10,805 nucleotides of DNA, taken from contig JAJPYK010000198.1 of the NCBI GenBank assembly GCA_021205005.1, forward strand, positions 1 through 10,805, written 5' to 3'. The notes beneath the pieces were generated by a model, which searched no databases, was not told the origin of the DNA, and saw only the letters and a list, made by a program, of their open reading frames with translations. Below are positions 1-6,616 of this stretch, in pieces (position 1 is the stretch's first letter; every line of letters starts with the position of its first letter). The position numbers and the translations under genes were made by a program. The DNA comes from Paraprevotella sp. GTDB taxonomy: Bacteria > Bacteroidota > Bacteroidia > Bacteroidales > Bacteroidaceae.

Positions 1-2
1 TG

Positions 3-938
3 TTAAGATTCTATTCTCATAGGCTTTTTCTCCTGTTTTTGTGTCTGTGGACCTTGGTTCCCATGCAGGCAGGCAAGACCAAGGGGGAACTGACTAATCT
101 GGTCTGTTTCGTCCGTTTCGCAGATGAGGCCGACGACGATGCTTTCGAGCAGCCTTTTTCTTTTTACGAACAACTTTTCAACGACACGCTTTCCGGGGCT
201 AATTCTGTCTACAATTATTTTAGAGAAGCCTCTTACGGGCAACTCTCCTGGAAAAGCAACTTTTTTCCGGAAGCGGAGGATGGACGGGTCGTCTCTTATC
301 GGGCTAAATACGAGCGGGGATATTACCAGAAAAAAACCTCGATCAACGAGAGCGGTTATGACGACGACCTGAGCAAGGCGGCCCGGGAGCAGGCTTTGAT
401 TCGGGAGATCGCCACTTATCTTTCCGGAGCTTTGCCGGACGACAGCCGGCTCGATGCCGACGGCGACGGTATTGTCGACAATCTGTGCATTGTGCTGAGC
501 GGAGGCTCGGGATTGAGCAGCAGCGAATTGTTGTGGCCGCACCGCTCCGACCTGGCCTTGCCCGACGAAAAGGCCATTTATGTCAAAGGCAAGAAGCTGG
601 TGGGCTATCTGATGGTTTTCGACAGTGCCAACGGATGGGCTTCGCTCCAACCGACTCCGCTGAATACCGGCGTATTGTGTCATGAGATGTCGCATTCGCT
701 GGGCACTTACGACCTTTATCATGTCAACGATGACCTGAATCCTGTGGGGGTATGGGACCTGATGTCGGACAATCTGCTGACGCCTCAGCAGATGTCGGCC
801 TATACGAAATTCCGCTATTGCGGCTGGTTGGACGAGATTCCGGAGATCTCGGAACCGGGCACTTACGTGTTGAATCCCGTAGGAGGAAGCACGCCGGAGC
901 ATATTGCCTATAAGATCAAACCGATAGGTTCGGATTAA
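3..938 (+). CDS. 5' part: signal peptide and catalytic half of an M6 (immune inhibitor A-like) metalloprotease
   Basis: This piece carries the export signal and the zinc site. The motif HEMSHSLGTYDLYH at 681-722 matches the M6 pattern HExxHxxGxxDLY. The two His are zinc ligands, Glu is the catalytic base, and the Asp further on is the third ligand in M6 enzymes. A DADGDGIVDN calcium-loop-like segment (about 453-482) and an N-terminal VCFVRFAD strand are also typical of the family. A TTG at 39 and an ATG at 63 are in frame but would cut off most or all of the signal peptide, so the start is placed at or just outside the left edge. The piece ends at TAA 936-938, inside the peptidase domain. Roughly the last 110 residues of the fold lie beyond the stop, so the fragment is unlikely to fold into an active enzyme. 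If the stop is real, the product would be an exported but truncated protein. Confidence 0.7.
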   Translation, partial: LRFYSHRLFLLFLCLWTLVPMQAGKTKGELTNLVCFVRFADEADDDAFEQPFSFYEQLFNDTLSGANSVYNYFREASYGQLSWKSNFFPEAEDGRVVSYRAKYERGYYQKKTSINESGYDDDLSKAAREQALIREIATYLSGALPDDSRLDADGDGIVDNLCIVLSGGSGLSSSELLWPHRSDLALPDEKAIYVKGKKLVGYLMVFDSANGWASLQPTPLNTGVLCHEMSHSLGTYDLYHVNDDLNPVGVWDLMSDNLLTPQQMSAYTKFRYCGWLDEIPEISEPGTYVLNPVGGSTPEHIAYKIKPIGSD

Positions 939-2558
939 TATTTCGTCGTGGAGTATCGTAAGAAGGAGGGCACTTTCGACATCGGATTGCCGGAATCCGG
1001 CTTATTGGTCTATCGCATCAATCCGGCTTATACCGGAGGGAATGTGAACTACAACGGAACGACCAGTCTGGACGAAGTCTACATCTTCCGTCCGGGCGGT
1101 ACGACAACGGCGGACGGCAACATAGAGCAGGCCGCATTCAGTGCCGAAAGCGGACGTACCGCTTTCGGAGGCGATGCTGACGTGAAACCGTTTTACAGCG
1201 ACGGCACCGTGGCCCGCTTTGCCCTGACGAACATTTCTTCGTGCGGCGAGACCCTTTCGTTCGATCTGGAGAATCTGGGACATCAGATCAAGCTTTCGGA
1301 AGATACCCTCGTACTCAACGGTGCGATCGGAAGCAAACAGGAAATTACGGTGGAAGCTGACGTAGATTGGGCGGTGTCGGACGTGCCCGACTGGTTGCAA
1401 GTCACTCCGACGGAGGGACAGGCCGGAAAGACTACGGTAACGGTGGAGGCGCGTTCCGAGAATGCCACGGTTCAGACACGTGAGGCGGTGCTGTCGTTCA
1501 CCTCACCTTCCGACGGCAGTTTGAAGAGTGTGATGAAAGTGCAGCAGCAGTCCCACGTCATTTTGCCTCCCTCCGATTTATCGGCTCAGACGCAAAACGG
1601 CGAGATCCTTTTAACCTGGACAGCTCCGCAGACAGGCGAATTGCTGTTGTCGGACGGTTTTGAGGATACGAGCAATCCCAACCAATGGACGATACAGAAT
1701 GCGGGCGACCGCGGATGGACCTGGCAGGAATCCGAGAAGAATCACCAGCCGTATAGCGGAAACTACTCCATGTATATGAACGTGTCATACGATCATCAGG
1801 ACGAACGTCTGACTTCGCCTGTATTTGCCTACGGTCGGGAGCTGTCATTTTACAGCAAATCCATCGCTCCGCAGAAAACGATACAGGATCAATTCTACTA
1901 TGTGGAGGTGAGCACGGACGGCGGCGATACCTGGACACCGGTATACGACCTGATCAAGGATTGCCAGACGTTGAATAAATACGTGAAGATTACGGTCAAC
2001 CTATCGGCTTACCAGTCAGACCGGATGCGGATTTCTTTCCATGCTTATGATACGAACGATGTGGGCCTTTCTTATTGGTGGCAGATCGACGACGTGAATA
2101 TCTATGCCGCTCCTTCGGGTTCCGATGCAACCGTCGAAGGATATGCTGTTTACCGCAACGGGGTGAAGATCGGAGAGGCGAAGGAGACGACCTATGCCGA
2201 CGCTGCTCCGGTGGCCGGTGAGAACCTGTATACGGTGCGGGCCGTAGGGACATTCGGCGAAACATCGGATTCTAATCCGGTCGTGGTCGATTTAGATCCT
2301 TCCGGCGTGACATCGGCAGAGGATGAGGTGCGAAAGGTAGAAGCGACCGTGTCCGGCGACCGCTTGACGGTATGTTGCGGTGAGAAGCTGAGAACGGTGC
2401 GGCTGATTTCGGCGAGCGGTGTTTCGGCCGGACTGTGGAGGCCCGACGGAAATGTCGGTGTTTTTGACGTGTCGGGGTTGAGCCGCGGCGTTTATCTGGT
2501 GGTTTGCGAGACCGAGGGCGAATCCGTTCCGGTGGTGCGTAAGGTCATCTTGCACTAA
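939..2558 (+). CDS. 3' part: end of M6 domain, BACON, Fn3 with nested choice-of-anchor-J-like domain, type IX-like C-terminal tail
   Basis: This is the same frame as the 5' part, after the stop. The order read from the translation is as follows. About 939-1271 is the rest of the M6 fold, ending with SDGTVARFALTNI and SFDLEN. About 1287-1553 is a BACON domain, with the signature VDWAVSDVPDWLQVTP, a later Asn-rich turn and a closing KVQQQ strand. About 1566-1634 is the first half of a fibronectin-III domain (LTWTAPQ). About 1635-2111 is a MAM/choice-of-anchor-J-like jelly roll, starting SDGFEDT and ending WWQIDDVNIY. About 2121-2294 is the second half of the Fn3 domain (VEGYAVYRNGVKIGEA, YTVRAVG). 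About 2307-2555 is a type IX sorting-like tail with DVSGLSRGVYLVV and RKVILH. The only start codon near the front is GTG 948, which has no ribosome binding site and lies mid-domain, so independent translation is unlikely. Such tails direct surface export in bacteria that have the type IX system. Whether this organism has one cannot be seen here. Confidence 0.72.
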   Translation, partial: YFVVEYRKKEGTFDIGLPESGLLVYRINPAYTGGNVNYNGTTSLDEVYIFRPGGTTTADGNIEQAAFSAESGRTAFGGDADVKPFYSDGTVARFALTNISSCGETLSFDLENLGHQIKLSEDTLVLNGAIGSKQEITVEADVDWAVSDVPDWLQVTPTEGQAGKTTVTVEARSENATVQTREAVLSFTSPSDGSLKSVMKVQQQSHVILPPSDLSAQTQNGEILLTWTAPQTGELLLSDGFEDTSNPNQWTIQNAGDRGWTWQESEKNHQPYSGNYSMYMNVSYDHQDERLTSPVFAYGRELSFYSKSIAPQKTIQDQFYYVEVSTDGGDTWTPVYDLIKDCQTLNKYVKITVNLSAYQSDRMRISFHAYDTNDVGLSYWWQIDDVNIYAAPSGSDATVEGYAVYRNGVKIGEAKETTYADAAPVAGENLYTVRAVGTFGETSDSNPVVVDLDPSGVTSAEDEVRKVEATVSGDRLTVCCGEKLRTVRLISASGVSAGLWRPDGNVGVFDVSGLSRGVYLVVCETEGESVPVVRKVILH

Positions 2559-2625
2559 ATGAGCGGTTTGAGTAAATTCTGAAAGTTGCCTGCCGCAGAT
2601 CCTTTCCGGCATGGAGCAGGGCGAT

Positions 2626-2693
2626 AAAAAAATCTCCGCAGAACGGAAAATTTTTCTCCTGATGAAAATTTCCAGTTCTGCGGAGATTTTTTT
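2626..2693. terminator. Bidirectional intrinsic terminator between convergent genes
   Basis: A perfect 19-bp inverted repeat pairs 2626-2644 with 2675-2693. It has seven A on the left and seven T on the right flanking the core TCTCCGCAGAAC/GTTCTGCGGAGA. The inner part (GGAAA...TTTTC with GAAAA...TTTCC) extends the stem with single-base bulges, leaving a short loop near 2656-2663. Because both ends carry a T-run on their own transcript, it can end the + strand protease transcript and the - strand M16 transcript. It lies 67 bases past the protease stop and 40 bases past the M16 stop. Confidence 0.9.
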
Positions 2694-2733
2694 GCGTGAG
2701 GGCGGTTACGCCTTCCGGTCCTGTCCCGTAAGG

Positions 2734-4041
2734 TTACCGATAGATGAGGATTGTCAGGTTTTCGGGTCTGAACAAATCCCGGGCAACGGCGTGGAGATCT
2801 TCGGCGGTCAGGGCGTCGATTTTCCGGTACAGCCGGTCGATGTCCTGTGTCTGCCGATAGTGCAGGAATCTTTTTCCCATGCCCAGTGCCACGTTTTCAA
2901 AGTTGTCGTATGAGATGCCGATCTGTCCTTTGATCTGGCGTTTGGCCGCTTCCAATGCGTGTGCCGGCAGCGGGGCGTCAGCGAGTCGCTTCAATTCTTT
3001 CATGACCAACTGAAGGCAACGGGACACGTCGTGCGGGTCGCAACCGAAATAGATGCTCCATATTCCGGTATCGGTATAGGCCGTCATGCCGCTCTCCACG
3101 GTATACACCAGTCCGTGCCGTTCGCGCAGGCTCAGGTTGAGGCGCGAGTTCATGCCCGGTCCGCCCAAGATGTTGTTCAGCAGGTACAGGCTCAGATGGC
3201 GCGGGTCAAGGGCGCTGTAAGCCCTTGCGCCGATCATGACGTGCGATTGGTGGGTATCTTTTTCCACTACGATGTTTTGAGGCCGGTAATCCGGTACGGA
3301 CGGGCGTTCGACGGGAGCGGCTTCCGTGCCTGCGGCGAAGCTCTCCGACAGGATGGCCTTGCGGATGTCATGGCCTTCGGGAAGCGAGGCCGCCACCCTT
3401 TTCAATGCCCTTTCGATCTCCCGGCGGACGACGCGCGGTTCGATGCGTCCGTAGACGAAGAAGACCATACGGTCCGGACGGTACAGGCGGGCCGCAAAGC
3501 GGTTTACATCTTCGCTGCGAAACTCGCGCAGGCGTCCTGCTTCGCCTAAAATATTTCTTCCCAGGGGATGGCCGTTGAAAACCAGATTCTCGAAATCGTC
3601 GAAGATCAGTTCGGCAGGCGAATCTTTGTAGCTTTCTATTTCATCGATGACCACTTCCACTTCCTTGTTCATCTCCGTTTGGGGATACGTGCTGCCCAAT
3701 ACGATGTCGGTCAGGAGGTCCGTGGCGCGGGCTAAGTGCTCTTTCAGAAAAGCGGCGTAGTAGATGGTTTCTTCCTTGCCGGTATAGGCGTTCAAGTCGC
3801 CTCCCACGCCTTCCATCCGGTTCAGGATGTGCCATGAGCGTCGGCGTCGGGTCCCCTTGAATGTCAGGTGTTCGCAGAAGTGCGCCAATCCGTTTTCGTC
3901 CTCATGTTCGTCACGTGTCCCGGCGTCTACCGCGATGCCGCAATAGACCACGTCGGTGGCAGAGGGGGCGCAGACGATACGCATGCCGCAAGGCAGCGTC
4001 TCGGTGTGATGAGTCGTCGAGGGAGATAGTGTGGGTGCCAT
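2734..4041 (-). CDS. M16-family (pitrilysin / processing-peptidase-like) zinc peptidase
   Basis: The product has 435 residues, the usual length of a single-chain M16B peptidase made of two homologous halves. The inverted zinc motif HFCEH lies at residues 54-58: His54 and His58 bind zinc and Glu57 is the base. Glu134 in the downstream VVIDEIESYKD segment is at the expected distance for the third ligand. The C-terminal half has the conserved LREXXGLVYTV stretch (LRERHGLVYTVES), whose Arg and Tyr help bind substrate in this family. The zinc site is complete, so an active enzyme is expected. No signal peptide or membrane segment is seen, which suggests a cytoplasmic location. The ATG at 4041 is preceded by an A-rich leader without a Shine-Dalgarno sequence. 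The gene appears to stand alone, between the feo terminator upstream and the shared hairpin downstream. The substrate is unknown; members of this family degrade peptides or mature precursors. Confidence 0.92.
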   Translation of the reverse strand: MAPTLSPSTTHHTETLPCGMRIVCAPSATDVVYCGIAVDAGTRDEHEDENGLAHFCEHLTFKGTRRRRSWHILNRMEGVGGDLNAYTGKEETIYYAAFLKEHLARATDLLTDIVLGSTYPQTEMNKEVEVVIDEIESYKDSPAELIFDDFENLVFNGHPLGRNILGEAGRLREFRSEDVNRFAARLYRPDRMVFFVYGRIEPRVVRREIERALKRVAASLPEGHDIRKAILSESFAAGTEAAPVERPSVPDYRPQNIVVEKDTHQSHVMIGARAYSALDPRHLSLYLLNNILGGPGMNSRLNLSLRERHGLVYTVESGMTAYTDTGIWSIYFGCDPHDVSRCLQLVMKELKRLADAPLPAHALEAAKRQIKGQIGISYDNFENVALGMGKRFLHYRQTQDIDRLYRKIDALTAEDLHAVARDLFRPENLTILIYR

Positions 4042-4069
4042 TGTCGTCTATCTTTGTATTTTGCGTGGG

Positions 4070-4077
4070 CAAAGATA
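4070..4077 (-). promoter_or_regulatory. Candidate Bacteroides-type -7 element for the M16 peptidase gene
   Basis: On the - strand these bases read TATCTTTG, an exact match to the Bacteroidota -7 consensus TAnnTTTG. They lie about 28 bases before the ATG at 4041 and just downstream of the feo terminator, where a promoter is needed. I see no TTTG at the -33 distance (19-21 bases further upstream), only a T/C-rich stretch, so the match is incomplete. Confidence 0.5.
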
Positions 4078-4115
4078 CTTCTATTTTCCGAGAAAGAAGC
4101 GGAATGCGGAGGGTT

Positions 4116-4155
4116 AAAAAAAATCCCGAAGAGGTTTTTGCCGCCTCTTCGGGAT
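4116..4155 (-). terminator. Intrinsic terminator of the feoAB gene
   Basis: On the - strand a 12-bp perfect stem (ATCCCGAAGAGG, 4144-4155 pairing with 4123-4134) with a 9-base loop is followed by a run of T (A run at 4116-4123 on +). It begins 24 bases after the feoAB stop codon at 4179. The T-run lies only on the - strand side, so it is directional and separates feoAB from the M16 gene. Confidence 0.88.
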
Positions 4156-4178
4156 ATGTTATGGGGTCTTCCTGTTTT

Positions 4179-6536
4179 TTAGACAAGCAGGGCGATGTGA
4201 TAGACTGCGAAAGCCATCACGTAGGCCAATATGGTCGTATAGGCTGCGGTGAAAAGGGGCCACTTCCAACTTCCGCTCTCGCCTTTTACCGCGGCTATCG
4301 TGGCCAGGCAGGGGAAATAGAATAAGGCGAATATCATGTAACTCAGTGCCGCTTCAGGGGTAGTGGACTGACTCAACAATTGTGCCAGATGGGTCTGTGA
4401 GGCGTCTTCTGTGGTTTCGGCTTCGGCATCGTCGGCCGTACAATTGTACAGTACGCCGAGCGTGCTTACCATCAATTCTTTTGCACCGACTCCGGCGATG
4501 ATGCCTACGCCCATGCGCCAATCGTAGCCCAGCGGGTGGATGACGGGTTCAATGGCGTGCCCGATCTGTCCCATGAACGATTGTTCCTGGTGTTCGGCTT
4601 CGCTCATCTTGCCGTCGCCGACGGGGAAATATCCCAATGCCCAGATGACGATGCTGGCCACTAAGATGATGCCTCCCATTTTGCGCAGGTACTGTCTTCC
4701 TTTCTCCCAAGTGTGGCGGCAGACGTCGCGTGACGTCGGCATGCGGTAAGGCGGAAGCTCCATGACAAAGTTGCTTTCATATTGTTTCATGAAGATCTTG
4801 CTGAATACCCAGGCGGCGAAGAGGGCCATCCCCGTACCCCAGAGATACAGGCAGAGCATGACGACGGAAGCGTTGCGGGGGAAGAATGCCCCGGCGAAAA
4901 CCACGTAGACCGGAATGCGTGCGCTGCACGACATCATCGGAGTGACCAGCATGGTGACCAGTCTGCTTTTCGGGTTTTCGATGGTGCGCGTAGACATGAT
5001 GGCGGGTACGTTACATCCGTAACCCATCAGCATGGGAATGAAGGATTTTCCGTGTAGGCCCAGTTTGTTGAAGAGCGGGTCGGCCAGCATGGCCGCACGG
5101 GCCAGATAGCCTGAATCTTCCAGGATGGAAATGAAGAAATAGAGAATGAGGATGTTGGCCAAGAATACGATGACACTGCCCACACCGCCGAGTATGCCGT
5201 CGCAGATGAGAGCCTGCAATGTGCCCTCGGGCAAATGCTCCTGACATACGCCGGTAAGCCATGCCACAAAGTTGTCGATCCAGTCCATCGGATATTGTCC
5301 GATGGTGAAGGTGGCCCAGAAGATGAACCACATGATGATCACGAACAACGGGTAGGCGATCCAGCGGTTGGCCAAGAAACGGTCCATCTTTTGGGTAACT
5401 TGGTTGTTATGTCCCTGTTTGGGCATGTAAATGCCGTCCAGCACCTGTGCGATATGTGCATAGCGTGCTGCGTCTTCCTGTTCGCGTTCGGGGCAGGAGC
5501 AGGCCTCTTCAGGCTGTATTTTCTCTTTCGGTGTGGGATCCGGGGTCTGTCCGCAGGTGCAATGCTCCGGATCGTGGCAGCAGGCGGCTTCGTGGGTATG
5601 CCCTTTTACGCCCGAACGGTGCAGGGCGACGTGCTGGTCGCCCAATTCGATCGCTTTGCGCAAGAGTTTGGAAATGCCCGTGCCCTTACGTGCTACGGTG
5701 GGGTAGAAAGGGATGTCCAATCGGTTGCCCAGGGCCTTGATATCAAGCGTACTTTGGCTGTCTTCGAATTCGTCGTACATATTCAGCGCACCTACGATAG
5801 GCAGGTCGCGTTCTTTCAATTGCAGGGTAAGCAATAGGTTACGTTCCAGGTTGTTGACGTCGAGCACGTTGATGACGGCGTCGATACGTCCGCTTTCCAG
5901 CTCGTGGCTTACAAAAGCTTCTTCCGGACTGAATGCACGCAGAGAATAAGTACCCGGAAGGTCGACAAATCGGATTTTCCGTCCTTCAAAAACCATTTTT
6001 CCGACTACGCAACTTACGGTTACTCCGCTGTAATTTCCTGTCCGTTCGTGTCCGCCTGAGGCTGCATTGAAAAGGGATGTCTTACCACAGTTCGGGTTTC
6101 CTACTAATGCAATGGTGAGTTCTCCTTCTTCCAAAGGAGTGTCCATGGTGACGCGATTCTTTGACGGTCCGCAGTTGGGGCATCCGCCATCGTGGTCTGC
6201 ATGGGGTAGCATCTCTTGGAGATTGGGGGATTGTGACTTCGAAGAGGGTGTGTTGGCTGAGGTTTCAAGGGCAGGTCCTTCAGGGTGAGGGGGGATTGGG
6301 ATGTTTTCGCCGGGGGAAGTCACCAGAATCAGATCCGCTTCACTTTTTCTTAGGGCGATCTGGCTCCCCATCAGTTTGAAAACTATAGGATTATTAACTG
6401 GGGATGAGAATACCTTTTGTACGGTTTTTCCCGCTACGAATCCCATTTCGCTAAGACGGGCCCTGAATGCGCCGCTACCTTCGATGTGCGATATCATTAC
6501 GGTATCGCCCGTTTTGATATCTGATAATCTTTTCAT
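4179..6536 (-). CDS. feoB: FeoA-FeoB fusion, GTP-dependent ferrous iron transporter
   Basis: This inner-membrane protein imports Fe(II) under low-oxygen conditions. The ATG at 6536 (785 residues, MKRLSDIK) is preferred over an in-frame TTG two codons earlier. Residues about 1-73 are the FeoA SH3-like domain (SHIEGSGAFRARLSEMGF). A linker follows, then the FeoB G domain: G1 GNPNCGKT (146-153), G2 Thr173, G3 DLPG (192-195), G4 NMYD (252-255). The membrane domain begins near residue 393 and has the conserved LEDSGYLARAA, MGYGCNVPA, PMMSCSARIP, VGAKE and FYFPCLAT motifs. The G motifs and core Cys residues are intact, so it should work. Two Cys/His-rich stretches are notable: HADHDGGCPNC in the FeoA-FeoB linker (112-122), and one between the G domain and the membrane part (315-348; HTHEAACCHDPEHCTCG, later ACSC). 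It is transcribed from its own promoter and ends at its own terminator. No FeoC gene is seen nearby. Confidence 0.96.
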   Translation of the reverse strand: MKRLSDIKTGDTVMISHIEGSGAFRARLSEMGFVAGKTVQKVFSSPVNNPIVFKLMGSQIALRKSEADLILVTSPGENIPIPPHPEGPALETSANTPSSKSQSPNLQEMLPHADHDGGCPNCGPSKNRVTMDTPLEEGELTIALVGNPNCGKTSLFNAASGGHERTGNYSGVTVSCVVGKMVFEGRKIRFVDLPGTYSLRAFSPEEAFVSHELESGRIDAVINVLDVNNLERNLLLTLQLKERDLPIVGALNMYDEFEDSQSTLDIKALGNRLDIPFYPTVARKGTGISKLLRKAIELGDQHVALHRSGVKGHTHEAACCHDPEHCTCGQTPDPTPKEKIQPEEACSCPEREQEDAARYAHIAQVLDGIYMPKQGHNNQVTQKMDRFLANRWIAYPLFVIIMWFIFWATFTIGQYPMDWIDNFVAWLTGVCQEHLPEGTLQALICDGILGGVGSVIVFLANILILYFFISILEDSGYLARAAMLADPLFNKLGLHGKSFIPMLMGYGCNVPAIMSTRTIENPKSRLVTMLVTPMMSCSARIPVYVVFAGAFFPRNASVVMLCLYLWGTGMALFAAWVFSKIFMKQYESNFVMELPPYRMPTSRDVCRHTWEKGRQYLRKMGGIILVASIVIWALGYFPVGDGKMSEAEHQEQSFMGQIGHAIEPVIHPLGYDWRMGVGIIAGVGAKELMVSTLGVLYNCTADDAEAETTEDASQTHLAQLLSQSTTPEAALSYMIFALFYFPCLATIAAVKGESGSWKWPLFTAAYTTILAYVMAFAVYHIALLV

Positions 6537-6564
6537 TGCCAATTAAGTATAGTTTACCAACGTG

Positions 6565-6596
6565 CAAAATTAACACGGTTATTCAGTATGTGCAAT
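6565..6596 (-). promoter_or_regulatory. Bacteroides-type promoter of feoAB with a small inverted repeat at -33
   Basis: On the - strand TAATTTTG (6565-6572) matches the -7 consensus TAnnTTTG. ATTG (6593-6596) sits exactly 20 bases upstream and matches the -33 TTTG at three of four bases. The ATG of feoAB is 28 bases downstream of the -7 box. The -33 box overlaps an AGTAT-N5-ATACT inverted repeat (6585-6599), a possible binding site for a regulator such as an iron-responsive repressor. The repeat does not resemble a classical Fur box, so the regulator is unknown. Confidence 0.7.
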
Positions 6597-6616
6597 ACTT
6601 AAAAATGGTGATTTCC

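Larger units (their letters stand above)
1..2558 (+). pseudogene. M6-family secreted metalloprotease gene interrupted by an in-frame TAA
   Basis: One reading frame runs from the left edge to the TAA at 2556-2558 and is broken only by a TAA at 936-938. The peptide reads KIKPIGSD-stop-YFVVEYRKKEG, and the text after the stop continues the M6 peptidase fold with no frame change or lost bases. A single substitution from a codon such as GAA or CAA explains it. The frame is open to base 3, and bases 1-2 are TG, so the true start may be an NTG codon beginning one base outside the window. That would give about 852 codons with the stop near codon 313. The predicted beginning, LRFYSHRLFLLFLCLWTLV, is a good signal peptide with likely cleavage after MQA. 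As read, only a truncated protein would be made. A sequencing error is an equal possibility. The C-terminal half shows no decay, so any inactivation is recent. Confidence 0.8.

Noticed and set aside
3..902. 299-codon open frame on the - strand opposite the protease
   Set aside because: It is a codon-pattern shadow of the + strand gene. Its translation has no recognisable domain, while the + strand shows the signal peptide and HExxH motif.
936..938. Recoding of the stop as selenocysteine or pyrrolysine
   Set aside because: The codon is TAA, not TGA or TAG, and no matching stem-loop is visible just downstream.
963..969. AAGGAGG resembling a ribosome binding site just after the premature stop
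   Set aside because: It is produced by the codons for Lys-Lys-Glu-Gly, no start codon follows at a suitable distance, and initiation there would begin mid-domain.
2611..2913. Small + strand open frame starting before the hairpin and running into the M16 gene
   Set aside because: It passes through the terminator stem and then antisense to the M16 coding region, and it has no domain.
6537..6542. TTG start two codons before the feoAB ATG
   Set aside because: The ATG at 6536 begins the usual FeoA sequence MKRLSDIK, and the TTG has no ribosome binding site.
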